Shown one piece after another: positions 51,983 to 60,342 of a DNA stretch of 64,000 nucleotides. Each line of letters starts with the position of its first letter. Positions within the stretch are counted from its first letter, which is position 1. Source of the DNA: Terriglobia bacterium (lineage in GTDB: Bacteria; Acidobacteriota; Terriglobia; Bryobacterales; Bryobacteraceae); NCBI GenBank assembly GCA_020073445.1, contig JAIQFE010000014.1, forward strand, positions 1 to 64,000. Direction: 5' to 3'. The notes under the pieces were generated by a model, which was not told where the DNA came from, made no database searches, and was given only the letters and a program-made list of their open reading frames with translations. Both the position numbers and the translations under genes were made by a program.

Positions 51983-52958
51983 CTGCCGCCAGCTTCACTC
52001 CCAGTTCCCTGGTGCGAGCTTGCCCATAAGCCAGGGACCGGCGCAATTCCTCGGCTTCAATCGTCAGCTTGCGAATCCTATCCTGCAAGGCACTCGAGGC
52101 CGTCGGCCGGCGGTGAGTTTTGGTTACGAATCGCGCCGCCTCCCAGTGCGCCCCGCCCATACGGCTATCCGTCGAGAGGCGCACCTCCACGTCGTCGCCT
52201 TGCAGTCCGTAGGTCGCGCTGGACGCATTGGGCGGCAGCATGAGAATGGTTCGCTCGCTTCCGTCCTGAATCTCCAGCCGGCTAACCTCCGATAGCGCAC
52301 CCGCGTTCCAGCCGATCACGAGTTGCCCCGCTTCCTCTCGGATCGACATTGCGATCGGCATGTGGGGCAACAGTGGCCGCAAGTATGCAAACGCACCCAC
52401 GGGAACCAGCAACAAGGCCACGCACGTCCCGATTCGCTTCCATGGCAGTGTCACACGCCACCACTCGCGAGGAGGGGGAGCCGGCAGTTCGGTTGCCGGA
52501 TTCGTTCTCGCCGGAGCGGCCCGAGGAGCGGCGTCGGCGACCTTGAACTCCTCATGACTACGGATCGCCTGCACGCTTCCGTCGGGCTCGCGCACGAAAA
52601 ACCCCGCTTGACCACCGGCAACGACCAGAGCCAGAACCGCTTGATGCTTTTCGAAATTGGCCAGATCGTCATCGGTGAGGAACACCTCGCCGCGGGCCCG
52701 GCACACGAAGGTGCCGACCGGCTCCAGGTTCTCGGCAGCCCGAACAGTCAGAACCCGCACTTCATCTTCACGCCGCACACCGAATAGTAAACCGCTGGAC
52801 TGAGTCACCACGCGGTTGAACCGCGGGATCCATCGCAGAGGGAGCCGGCGCTCCCGTTGCGCGCCTTGTAAGCGGACATCGTGCAGCAGCTCGGGCGGAA
52901 ATTCGATCCGCAAGGGGCTTTGGGGCGGACACCACCGCCTGTAGTGGACGGTAACCAT
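51966..52958 (-). CDS. Degenerate JAMM/MPN protein with FN3-like tail
   Basis: 330 residues. The N-terminal part aligns by pattern with acidobacterial MPN (JAB) domains: LLFGVRREDEVRV, then VGTFVCRARGEVFLTDDDLA, then AGFFVREPDGSVQAIRSHEE. The HSH-x7-S-x2-D metal motif appears at 85-98 as Val-Cys-Arg...Thr95...Asp98, so both metal histidines are lost while Asp98 is kept, and the linker before it is shortened. A Pro/Ala linker leads to one membrane helix (177-195), an FN3-like beta domain (QLVIGWNAGALSEVSRLEIQ) and a C-terminal coiled coil. Probably catalytically dead, a scaffold or sensor. It overlaps the mqnE end by 17 bp, convergent. Confidence 0.6.
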   Translation of the reverse strand: MVTVHYRRWCPPQSPLRIEFPPELLHDVRLQGAQRERRLPLRWIPRFNRVVTQSSGLLFGVRREDEVRVLTVRAAENLEPVGTFVCRARGEVFLTDDDLANFEKHQAVLALVVAGGQAGFFVREPDGSVQAIRSHEEFKVADAAPRAAPARTNPATELPAPPPREWWRVTLPWKRIGTCVALLLVPVGAFAYLRPLLPHMPIAMSIREEAGQLVIGWNAGALSEVSRLEIQDGSERTILMLPPNASSATYGLQGDDVEVRLSTDSRMGGAHWEAARFVTKTHRRPTASSALQDRIRKLTIEAEELRRSLAYGQARTRELGVKLAAATREP

Positions 52959-53033
52959 GGCTCAAAGAGGAGGACTAAGAGCACTAGTCCACTTAGTCCT
53001 TAGACGAGTAGTGCCGGCCAAGGCGGGATTTTC

Positions 53034-53636
53034 TCACTTCGGGATTACGCGTCTTCCTTCGATTCGGTATTGCCCTGATAGGACCAGGCCTATCGCCTCA
53101 GGATAGATCCGATGCTCTTCCTTCAGGATCCTCGCGGAGAGCGATTCCGCCGTGTCGTCCGCGAGTACCGGCACTGCCGCCTGGGAGATGATGGGCCCGG
53201 AATCCAGCCCCTCTTCCACGAAGTGCGCCGTGCAGCCGGAGAACTTTACGCCGTGCTCCAGAGCCTGGTGCTGCGCATCGAGCCCCGAGAACGCCGGCAG
53301 CAGAGAGGGATGGATATTCAGGATCCGCTGGTGGAATTCGCGGATGAAATGGCCGCCCAGGATTCGCATGTAGCCCGCCAGGCAGACCAGATCCACGCGG
53401 CTTTTGTGCAGCTCTTCGATCAATTGGCGATCGTACGTTTCCCGGTCCAGCCCCTTGGACGCAAGCGCCATGGCGTGCAGGCCTCGCTCCTGAGCCGCGG
53501 CGAGTCCTGGAGCTTCTAAACGGTTCGAGATCACAATAGCGATCTCGGCGTCCAAGCGACGCGCGCCGATCGCATCGGCGATCGCCAAAAAGTTCGACCC
53601 TCGCCCGGAAATCAGGATCCCGAGCCGGTTGCTCAT
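53034..53636 (-). CDS. purN: Phosphoribosylglycinamide formyltransferase
   Basis: 200 residues, full length. Third step of purine synthesis, transferring formyl from 10-formyl-THF to GAR. GILISGRGSNFLAI is the phosphate-binding start, catalytic HPSLLPAF and GCTAHFVEEGLDSGPIIS follow, and the essential Asn, His and Asp are present. Overlaps the purM stop by 4 bp. Confidence 0.96.
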   Translation of the reverse strand: MSNRLGILISGRGSNFLAIADAIGARRLDAEIAIVISNRLEAPGLAAAQERGLHAMALASKGLDRETYDRQLIEELHKSRVDLVCLAGYMRILGGHFIREFHQRILNIHPSLLPAFSGLDAQHQALEHGVKFSGCTAHFVEEGLDSGPIISQAAVPVLADDTAESLSARILKEEHRIYPEAIGLVLSGQYRIEGRRVIPK

Positions 53637-54664
53637 GCGTACATGACCCCGTCGCCGCGAACCACCTCGCCGATCTGATAGCAGCGCTCGCGCAGCTTCT
53701 TGAGCGTCTTGAGGGCTTCAGGCAGATCGCGCTTGGAAACCACCAGGATCATCCCGATTCCAAGGTTGAACGTTCGCCGCCAGTCCTGCTCAGGAATATT
53801 TCCGATCTTTCGCAGCAGCTGAAACATCGGCAGCACGGGCCACGAGCCGACGTCGATCCGCACGCCCAAGCCCTTGGGAAGAATTCGCGGCGTGTTGTCG
53901 GTAATGCCGCCGCCGGTGATGTGGGCCGCGCCCTTGAGGATCTCCGCCTCGTGCAGCGCGCGCAACGGCTTCAGGTAGCTGCGATGAACTTTCATCAGTT
54001 CCTGTGCCAGAGAGCCGCCCAGCTCCGTGATCCGGGTATCGGCCCGATGCCCCGCGACCTCGAACAGCAGTTTCCGGGCGAGCGAATAGCCGTTCGTGTG
54101 CAGACCGGTTGACGGCAGTCCGATCAGAACATCGCCGGACCGGATGGTCTTGCCGGTGAGCATCTTCTTGCGCTCGACCACGCCTACGATGAATCCCGCC
54201 AGATCGTATTCGCCGGGCGCGTACATGCCCGGCATTTCCGCGGTTTCGCCTCCGATGAGCGCGCAGTGGTTGTTGCGGCATCCCCGGGCCATGCCGGATA
54301 CAACCTGGGCCGCGACCTTCGCATTCAGTTTGCCCACCGCGAAATAATCGAGGAAAAACAGCGGCACCGCGCCCTGCACCGCGATATCGTTCACGCAATG
54401 GTTGACCAGGTCTTCGCCGACCGTCGAATGCTCGCCGGTCATGAAGGCCAGCTTGAGCTTGGTGCCGACGCCGTCGGCCGACGATACCAGCACCGGATCC
54501 TTATAGCCCTTCAGCAGATAGCCGCCGCCGAAGCTGCCGATATCGGTCAGCACCGCTTTGCTGAAGGTGCTGCGGGCCATGGTACGGATGGACGCGACGG
54601 CGCGGTCCGCTTCATCGATGTTCACGCCGGATTGTTTGTAGCCGATCGGTTTCGCTGAGGACAT
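53633..54664 (-). CDS. purM: Phosphoribosylformylglycinamidine cyclo-ligase
   Basis: 343 residues. AIR synthetase, fifth step of purine synthesis, ATP-dependent ring closure. The N-terminal GVNIDEADRAV, the nucleotide loop SSADGVGTKLKLAFMTGEHS, DLVNHCVNDIAVQGAVPLFF and IGGETAEMPGMYAPGEYDLA are all canonical. It forms a compact purM-purN operon. The divergent four-gene operon begins 174 bp away. Confidence 0.97.
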   Translation of the reverse strand: MSSAKPIGYKQSGVNIDEADRAVASIRTMARSTFSKAVLTDIGSFGGGYLLKGYKDPVLVSSADGVGTKLKLAFMTGEHSTVGEDLVNHCVNDIAVQGAVPLFFLDYFAVGKLNAKVAAQVVSGMARGCRNNHCALIGGETAEMPGMYAPGEYDLAGFIVGVVERKKMLTGKTIRSGDVLIGLPSTGLHTNGYSLARKLLFEVAGHRADTRITELGGSLAQELMKVHRSYLKPLRALHEAEILKGAAHITGGGITDNTPRILPKGLGVRIDVGSWPVLPMFQLLRKIGNIPEQDWRRTFNLGIGMILVVSKRDLPEALKTLKKLRERCYQIGEVVRGDGVMYA

Positions 54665-54768
54665 GCCTGGGAATTCCTATCATATCCTTCCGAGCCGATA
54701 CCGCTCCATATCTGTCGCGACTCTGTAGGCCTTTTTTCCGAACCGCGACCGGCAGGGAGCGGCCAAAT

Positions 54769-54797
54769 TTGACTTGCCAGTATCGGTTGGGTATTCT
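54769..54797 (+). promoter_or_regulatory. Consensus-like sigma70 promoter for 54839 operon
   Basis: TTGACT (54769-54774) and TATTCT (54792-54797) are separated by 17 bp, placing transcription start near 54804, about 35 bp before the first gene. This is one of the two best promoters in the window. Confidence 0.7.
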
Positions 54798-54838
54798 GAA
54801 AAACCGGACCGGAAGCATTACAGAGGTCTTTCCATTCC

Positions 54839-55333
54839 ATGTCTCTTCTCGAAATCGCTCAGTGGGTACAGGAGACTTCGTTCAGCGTGTCGATCCGCGA
54901 GTCGATTCTCGCGTTTCCGCTGCTTGAAGGCGGCCATCTGCTGGGCATTAGCGTCTCGGCGGGAACCATCGCCATCTCGGATCTCCGCATGATGGGGCTG
55001 ATCTTCAAGAAGGAGTCGGCTTCAGACGTGTTTCACCAGCTCATCCCCTGGATCACCGCGGGATTCCTGATGATGATCGTCACCGGCGTGTTGCTGCTAT
55101 GGTCCGAGCCCGTCAAGTGCTACAACAGCATCTGGTTCCGTTTGAAAGTCCTGTTCCTGTTCCTGGCGGGCCTGAACGTGCTGATTTTCCACTCCTCGAA
55201 GATTTATCGCAACATGCATGAGTGGGAATGGTCACCCGATCCGCCGCGCGCCGCGAAACTGGCCGGCTGGATCTCGCTGATCAGCTGGGGCATCGTGATC
55301 ATCGCGGGCCGCACGACTGCGTATAACTTCTAG
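54839..55333 (+). CDS. DUF6644-like membrane protein A
   Basis: 164 residues, about four membrane helices. The N-terminal LLEIAQWVQETSFSVSIRES precedes a first helix containing FPLLEGGHLLGISVSAG, then SDLRMMGLIFKKESASDVFH, a helix TAGFLMMIVTGVLLLWSEP, and a C-terminal helix before TTAYNF. Conserved His in EGGHLLG and in IFHSSKIYRNMHEW could be ligands, though no cofactor motif is proven. Paralogous to the next gene. First of four co-directional genes behind a strong promoter. Confidence 0.7.
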   Translation: MSLLEIAQWVQETSFSVSIRESILAFPLLEGGHLLGISVSAGTIAISDLRMMGLIFKKESASDVFHQLIPWITAGFLMMIVTGVLLLWSEPVKCYNSIWFRLKVLFLFLAGLNVLIFHSSKIYRNMHEWEWSPDPPRAAKLAGWISLISWGIVIIAGRTTAYNF

Positions 55334-55353
55334 GCTTTCGTTTATTAGAACTC

Positions 55354-55836
55354 ATGTGGCAATCCTTAAAGCCGTTTTTCGAGTGGAATGACAAGGCTTG
55401 GCTCGGCCAGGCGATCGCAGGCACCATCTGGGCCTTCCCGGTGATCGAAACGATCCACATCCTGGCGCTCACCATGATGTTCGGCGCGATTGTGATCATC
55501 GATCTGCGCATGATGGGCTTGGGCATGCGGAAGCAACCCGTCGCTTTGCTGGCCAAGAACCTGGAGCCTTACATGAACTGGGGCCTGGTGACCATGCTGG
55601 CTACGGGCTACATGCTGTTCACCTCGGAAGCCATGAAGTGTTTCGTCAATGACGGATTCAAGTTCAAGATGGAGGTACTGTTTCCGGCCATCATCTTCCA
55701 GTACACGCTGTTCCGCTGGATCACCCATCAGGACGAGAACAAACGTCCCATGCTGCTGGGCTGGCTGGTCGCGCTACTGTCGCTGATACTGTGGTTCGGG
55801 GTCGGAGTCGGCGGCAGAGCGATTGGGTTCGTTTAG
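55354..55836 (+). CDS. DUF6644-like membrane protein B
   Basis: 160 residues, paralogue of the preceding protein with the same plan: WAFPVIETIHILALTMMFGA, IDLRMMGLGMRKQPVALL, GLVTMLATGYMLFTSEAMKC, then a fourth helix LVALLSLILWFGVGVGG. The shared His in helix 1 and the DLRMMGL turn indicate a common fold and perhaps a heterodimer. Lies 20 bp downstream of gene A. Function unknown. Confidence 0.7.
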   Translation: MWQSLKPFFEWNDKAWLGQAIAGTIWAFPVIETIHILALTMMFGAIVIIDLRMMGLGMRKQPVALLAKNLEPYMNWGLVTMLATGYMLFTSEAMKCFVNDGFKFKMEVLFPAIIFQYTLFRWITHQDENKRPMLLGWLVALLSLILWFGVGVGGRAIGFV

Positions 55837-55910
55837 AAAAACCGGCTCTGTTCGCAACATTGCGCCCCGCGCCCCAATGTGAAAAAATCCCTTACTGGAG
55901 GTGTGTGGCA

Positions 55911-56315
55911 TTGAAACTCACACGGAGCATCGTAACGGCGGGCGCCGGATTGTTGATGATGGGTTTGCCGATCGCCGCACATCATTCCTTCGCAGCCGAG
56001 TACGATTCGACCAAGAAGATCGAATTGAAAGGCGTCGTGACGAAGTTCGAGTGGACCAATCCGCACGCCCACTTTTACATCGACGTCGCCGACAAGAACG
56101 GCAAAGTGGCGAACTGGAACCTGGAGCTCGCCAGTCCGAACATGATGCAGCGCAACGGCTGGACGCGGCATTCGCTCAAGGAAGGCGATCTAGTCGTGGT
56201 CGTCGCGTCTCAGGCAAAGGACGGCACCGCGACCGCCAGCGCCGAGACGATCCAGAAATCCGACGGGACGAAGCTGACCTTCATGGCCGCTCCGCCTCCG
56301 CCGGATGTGAAGTAG
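55911..56315 (+). CDS. DUF6152 secreted protein
   Basis: 134 residues from TTG 55911, chosen because the RBS GGAGG (55897-55901) is 9 bp away; a GTG at 55905 would be only 3 bp away. The signal peptide ends at GLPIAAHHSFAAEYD, and the His-His after cleavage is typical of DUF6152. The mature part is a small OB-like barrel (KIELKGVVTKFEWTNPHAHF, GDLVVVVASQAKDGTATAS). It is commonly found with the two membrane families here. Role unknown; the HH motif might bind metal. Confidence 0.75.
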   Translation: MKLTRSIVTAGAGLLMMGLPIAAHHSFAAEYDSTKKIELKGVVTKFEWTNPHAHFYIDVADKNGKVANWNLELASPNMMQRNGWTRHSLKEGDLVVVVASQAKDGTATASAETIQKSDGTKLTFMAAPPPPDVK

Positions 56316-56320
56316 GACCC

Positions 56321-57097
56321 ATGAAGAAGTACTTCGCCGCCTGTTACATCGTCGCCGCGATTCTGAGTGCGGTTTCGCTGGTGGTCGCTCAGGCCCCGGC
56401 ACCAGCCAATGCTCCCAAGGGCGGCGGCAAAGGAAAAGGTCCCGCCGGGCCTACCGGACCAGCGCCTCGGACGGCGGATGGAGCTCCGGATCTATCGGGC
56501 GCCTGGATGGGCGGCGGCAGCAACTCGGGCGATATTTCCAAGGGACTCAAGCCGGGCGAGCAGGTCGTCATGCTGCCGTGGGCCGAAGCTCTCATGAAGA
56601 CGCGGAAGTCGCAGGACGATCCCGAGGCCAATTGCATGCCCACCGGCGTGCCGCGCGGCGCTCCGTATCCGTGGAGGATCGTGCAAACGCCCACGCACTA
56701 CTTCATCTTGTTTGAAGGAAACATCCATAGCTTCCGGCAAGTCTTCATGAACGGCAAGCATCCCGACGATCCGGATCCGACCTGGTACGGGCATTCCACC
56801 GGCACGTGGGACAAGGACACGCTGGTGGTGGATACCGTCGGATTCAACGACAAGTTCTGGTTCGATTATCTGGGCCACCCGCACACGGAAAAGCTGCACA
56901 CCGTCGAGCGCTATACGCGCACCGATCTGGGCAACATGACCATCGACGTCACCATTGACGATCCAGGGGCATATGCCAAGCCGTTTACCACCACCGGCCG
57001 TGCGCGGCTTCAGCCGAACACGGAACTCCTGGAATACATCTGCCAGGAGAACAATATCGACCTGGTGCACGTGAACGCGCCCGCGCAGCTTCCGTAA
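56321..57097 (+). CDS. Secreted hypothetical protein linked to DUF6152
   Basis: 258 residues from ATG 56321, 5 bp after the DUF6152 stop. Signal peptide (YIVAAILSAVSLVVAQ), a Gly/Pro/Lys-rich linker, then conserved-looking blocks ANCMPTGVPRGAPYPWRIVQ, PTHYFILFEGNIHSFRQVFM, WYGHSTGTWDKDTLVVDTVG and HTVERYTRTDLGNMTIDVTI. I recognise it as a family large in Solibacter-like genomes but know of no function. Fourth gene of the operon; the strict order suggests a periplasmic complex with the membrane pair. Confidence 0.7.
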   Translation: MKKYFAACYIVAAILSAVSLVVAQAPAPANAPKGGGKGKGPAGPTGPAPRTADGAPDLSGAWMGGGSNSGDISKGLKPGEQVVMLPWAEALMKTRKSQDDPEANCMPTGVPRGAPYPWRIVQTPTHYFILFEGNIHSFRQVFMNGKHPDDPDPTWYGHSTGTWDKDTLVVDTVGFNDKFWFDYLGHPHTEKLHTVERYTRTDLGNMTIDVTIDDPGAYAKPFTTTGRARLQPNTELLEYICQENNIDLVHVNAPAQLP

Positions 57098-57140
57098 AGT
57101 ACCTTCCACCGAATACCAATTCGACCCGGCATGTGTTGCC

Positions 57141-57200
57141 GGAAGTTGATCGTCCTGCAATCGTATAGAAACTCGCCGTTGCTAGACTCGCGCTGAAGTC
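57141..57200 (+). promoter_or_regulatory. Upstream promoter-like block of PhoX-like gene (copy 1)
   Basis: This roughly 60-bp block begins GGAAGTTGATCGTCC, includes TGCTAGACT (an extended -10-like box) and ends GCTGAAGT. It is about three-quarters identical to 58901-58960. It ends about 23 bp before the start of the DUF839 gene, which has a GAGG RBS. Conservation between the two copies centres on GGAAGTTGA, CATCGT/AATCGT, the TGCTA-A-T box and GCTGAAG. Confidence 0.5.
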
Positions 57201-57222
57201 AAATCCAATTCACGAGGAATCA

Positions 57223-58836
57223 ATGCAACTGCGTTACACGCACTATGCGCTTCCCTTGCTCCTGGCAACGCGCGTTTTATCCGGCGACTCGCTTCCGACT
57301 AACGTGCCTGCGGCGAATCAAAAAGTCGCGGGAATGGCCGCCCCGAATGTCCTTTCCCCCGAACTGTCCGAAACCGTTGTGGCCCAGGGCTCCAATGCTC
57401 TCGAGAATCCCAGCCCGAAGGTTACGTTCTACGGATACGACAATAACGGGACCATGGTTCCTATCGTTCCAGGCAGCCGGGAAGAGGCCACCAAAACCGA
57501 ACCCGACAAGAACACCTATCTGGTTCTAAAGGGCCAGAAAGGCGCCGATCCGCGCTACAACTACGGCACCCATTTTCTGTTCCAGGGCCACGAACTAGGG
57601 CTCAGCAGTGGCGACGTTCACGGCTACATCACCCGGATCAACCTGGATGCCGACGGTGCCCACCGCGTCACTTTAATGGCGGACCAGGACGTCAACGGCC
57701 AACCGCTGCCGAATATCGACGGCAGCACCTGGTACCCGTTCTCACAGAAGCTGCTGCTTACCGTCGAAAGCTCGGCGAATGGCGGTGTCCTGCAAGCTAC
57801 CCTGGACGTTCCGTCCAAGGTCGAAAGACTTGACGGGATCTTTGGCCAGGGCGGCTTTGAAGGTATTCAGGCTGACCCCAAGGGCAATCTCATCATCGTC
57901 GAAGACGTTGGCGGCACGACAGTCAACCACGGGAAAGCTCCCAACAGCTACGTCTACCGTTTCGTACCTGCCAACCCTTCCGACCTCAAAAAGGGCGGTA
58001 AGCTGCAAGTCTTACAGGTGGCCTCGCACTCCACCCCCAGCCACCCGATTATTTTCGACGGCAACATTCTTTCGCCGGACGTGAAAGACCTTCATACCTA
58101 TGGGCTCGTGTTCAATACAACCTGGGTGACCATTCACGATACCGCTGTCGACGGGTTTGGCGCGTTCAATGCCATTCTTGCGGCTAGAGCGAAGAATGGC
58201 ACGCCTTTTAAGCGTCCTGAAAACGGCCAGTTCCGCCCCGGCTCTAATTTCACCGAGTTCTATTTCGATGAAACCGGCGATACCGACAATCTGACGCCGG
58301 CGGGAGCCACGTATGGCGGCTTCGGCGCTATCTTCAAGCTGGCTCTGAGCGGTAATAACGGCCAGCTCTCATTGGTCTACAACTCCCCCGACGCCGTGCA
58401 CGCCGGTTTCGACAACTGCGCCTTCTGGGATGCCGACCACATCGTTTTCGTCGAAGACGCCGGCGACACGCTACACGGTCAGCGCAACGCGCTCGACTCC
58501 GCGTGGCTCTTCGATCTGAAAACCAGCTACGCTCACGGCGCACAGCCCATCCGAATTCTTGCGGAGGGTCGCGATGCATCCGCCACGCTCGACTCGCTCT
58601 TCGGAGCCGGAGGTTTCACCGGGACGTTCAACAACGAAGGGGACAACGAGATCACCGGCTGGCATCTTTCAGACGGCGACGCAAGTGTGCTTGGTCTTCT
58701 CGGCGCCAAAATTCCCACACCGTTCCACGGCGGCTGGCGGCTGTTCTTCACCCAGCAGCACGGCGACAACGTCACTTGGGAGATTCTCCAGAACGACACA
58801 AATGACGACGATCATGACGGCCACTGGCCGTTCTGA
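57223..58836 (+). CDS. PhoX-like DUF839 secreted phosphatase-family protein
   Basis: 537 residues with an N-terminal signal peptide. The DUF839/PhoX pattern is a propeller-like fold with acidic turns: NYGTHFLFQGHELGLSSGDV, GIQADPKGNLIIVEDVGGTT, NFTEFYFDETGDTDNLTPAG, AFWDADHIVFVEDAGDTLHG and NEITGWHLSDGDASVLGLLG. PhoX enzymes are calcium/iron alkaline phosphatases, but key metal ligands cannot be verified here, so activity is uncertain. The upstream block is repeated downstream of the gene. Confidence 0.75.
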   Translation: MQLRYTHYALPLLLATRVLSGDSLPTNVPAANQKVAGMAAPNVLSPELSETVVAQGSNALENPSPKVTFYGYDNNGTMVPIVPGSREEATKTEPDKNTYLVLKGQKGADPRYNYGTHFLFQGHELGLSSGDVHGYITRINLDADGAHRVTLMADQDVNGQPLPNIDGSTWYPFSQKLLLTVESSANGGVLQATLDVPSKVERLDGIFGQGGFEGIQADPKGNLIIVEDVGGTTVNHGKAPNSYVYRFVPANPSDLKKGGKLQVLQVASHSTPSHPIIFDGNILSPDVKDLHTYGLVFNTTWVTIHDTAVDGFGAFNAILAARAKNGTPFKRPENGQFRPGSNFTEFYFDETGDTDNLTPAGATYGGFGAIFKLALSGNNGQLSLVYNSPDAVHAGFDNCAFWDADHIVFVEDAGDTLHGQRNALDSAWLFDLKTSYAHGAQPIRILAEGRDASATLDSLFGAGGFTGTFNNEGDNEITGWHLSDGDASVLGLLGAKIPTPFHGGWRLFFTQQHGDNVTWEILQNDTNDDDHDGHWPF

Positions 58837-58900
58837 CACTGGCTGTTCTAACAAGAAAGGGCCGCGACTCGGAGGAGAACGCCGGCGGGCCTTCGTCAAC

Positions 58901-58960
58901 GGAAGTTGACTGTCCAGCCATCGTGCAGAAATCCGCGGCTGCTATATTCCAGCTGAAGAA
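58901..58960 (+). repeat. Duplicated promoter-like block (copy 2)
   Basis: Matches 57141-57200 at about 43 of 58 aligned positions. It carries TTGACT and the extended -10-like TGCTATATT (58950-58958). It is followed by an AGGAGG (58986-58991) but no open frame, then by a terminator. This could be the relic of a tandem duplication of the DUF839 gene, or the promoter of a very short RNA. Confidence 0.55.
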
Positions 58961-58992
58961 ATAAGCGGGCGTTAGACCCGCGACTAGGAGGA

Positions 58993-59025
58993 GCGGCGGG
59001 CCGTCGAGCTCGCCGCTTTTGTTTT
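58993..59025 (+). terminator. Rho-independent terminator
   Basis: The stem GCGGCGGG (58993-59000) pairs with CTCGCCGC (59009-59016), 8 pairs including one G-T wobble, with an 8-base loop followed by TTTTGTTTT. It would end plus-strand transcripts from the DUF839 gene or from the duplicated promoter block. Confidence 0.7.
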
Positions 59026-59041
59026 ACAGCAGGCCGCAACG

Positions 59042-59884
59042 CTATTTTGCCGATCCCAGAGAACGGAGAAAAGCGGAGACTTCGGCTTGCTGGTTGCTGA
59101 TCGCCAACTGCAGCGCGGTTTGCCCTTTCGAATCCTTGGCGGACACATCGGCGCCGTGCTCAACAAGTGTTTTCACCGCTTCCAGGCGGCCGAACGACGC
59201 CGCATAGTGAAGCGGAGTCGACTTGCTTTCCGGATCTTGCGCGCTCACATCAGCGCCGCGGGCCAGCAACATCTCGACGACTTCTTTGTTCCCGCTTAAC
59301 GCAGCATCGTGAAGTGGCGTAGACCCGGTCTTGTTACGAAGGTTCGGATTCGCGCCGTGTTCGAGGAGAATACGGGCGGACGCCGCATCGCCCTTCAGGC
59401 ATGCGATGTCGAGAGCCCGGTTTCCATCCGAGCCCACGGAGTTCACGTTGGCCCCCATATTCAAGAGCATGGAAATCAGGCCGGCCTGCTTGTGGGCCGT
59501 TGCGTATTGCAGTGACCAAGGAAGGCTTTCCGATCCGGAAACCGGGCCATTCGCTGCCGCGGATGGTCGGGGGGACACGGCTGGGGCGTTCCTGTCAAGA
59601 CACTGGACGGCCAGCGTCATGGCCGGCGTTCCTTGATCGTCACGCGCGGAGAAGTCCCAGCCGGCTTCGACCAGAAACCTGTACGCATCCATCTGACAAT
59701 TGGCTGCCGCTTCATGGAGTGCCGTGCGGCCATGCGCGTCGCGCAAATCAACGTTGGGTTTGCTGCCTACCAGCGTTTTCAGCTTGGTGAGATCGCCTCG
59801 GCGGGCCGCGTCGAAGAGCTCGTTGTCTTGACCGAAACAGAGAGGTGCGAGAAGGAATCCGGCCAGGAATCGAGCGCCGCCCAT
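59042..59884 (-). CDS. Secreted ankyrin-repeat protein
   Basis: 280 residues with a signal peptide (ARFLAGFLLAPLCFGQ). Seven or so ankyrin repeats, clearest in DAHGRTALHEAAANCQMDAY, DGNRALDIACLKGDAASARI, KTGSTPLHDAALSGNKEVVE, SKSTPLHYAASFGRLEAVKT and SKGQTALQLAISNQQAEVSA. One interval (about 95-130) is a low-complexity Ser/Pro/Ala insert interrupting the array. Periplasmic protein-interaction role expected; partner unknown. Confidence 0.88.
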   Translation of the reverse strand: MGGARFLAGFLLAPLCFGQDNELFDAARRGDLTKLKTLVGSKPNVDLRDAHGRTALHEAAANCQMDAYRFLVEAGWDFSARDDQGTPAMTLAVQCLDRNAPAVSPRPSAAANGPVSGSESLPWSLQYATAHKQAGLISMLLNMGANVNSVGSDGNRALDIACLKGDAASARILLEHGANPNLRNKTGSTPLHDAALSGNKEVVEMLLARGADVSAQDPESKSTPLHYAASFGRLEAVKTLVEHGADVSAKDSKGQTALQLAISNQQAEVSAFLRSLGSAK

Positions 59885-59932
59885 GGCATCAATCTAGCAC
59901 GAGGTCGTATGGTGATCTAGCCGCCGGTAGGA

Positions 59933-60328
59933 CTAGGACTTAAACCGCTCGTCGATCTCGACCTGATAGCCCGCTGCGATCCGATTATTCGCGTTGGCGA
60001 ACCCTAACACGGCGATCAGTTCCTTGAGCTGTTCATCTGTCATGCCCTTGGATCGCGCACCCGCGATGTGCGAGGCCACGCAGTAATCGCATTGGTTGCT
60101 GATGCTCACCGCGAGGTAGATCATTTCCTTGGTCAGCGGATCCAGCGCGCCCGCGCCCATCACCTGCTTGGCAGTCTCCCAGGTGCGCTTCAGCGCCGCG
60201 GGGTCGTGCGCCAGAGCCTTCCAGAAGTTGTTCACCCAGTCGGTCTTGCGCGTGGCCATGATGTCGTCGTACACGGCACGCACTTCGGGCGACGCGTCGG
60301 CGTATTCGATCAGGCCAAGGGTCGCCAT
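59933..60328 (-). CDS. Carboxymuconolactone decarboxylase/AhpD-like protein
   Basis: 131 residues from ATG 60328. The redox motif NQCDYCVASHIAGARSKGM shows Cys-x2-Cys followed by the conserved His, as in AhpD-like alkylhydroperoxidases. The following helix is LKELIAVLGFANANNRIAAG. Likely a small disulfide reductase or peroxidase, though many family members are uncharacterised. Its start is 14 bp after the stop of a 59-residue membrane protein on the same strand. Confidence 0.85.
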   Translation of the reverse strand: MATLGLIEYADASPEVRAVYDDIMATRKTDWVNNFWKALAHDPAALKRTWETAKQVMGAGALDPLTKEMIYLAVSISNQCDYCVASHIAGARSKGMTDEQLKELIAVLGFANANNRIAAGYQVEIDERFKS

Positions 60329-60342
60329 GTTGCTTACACCAA

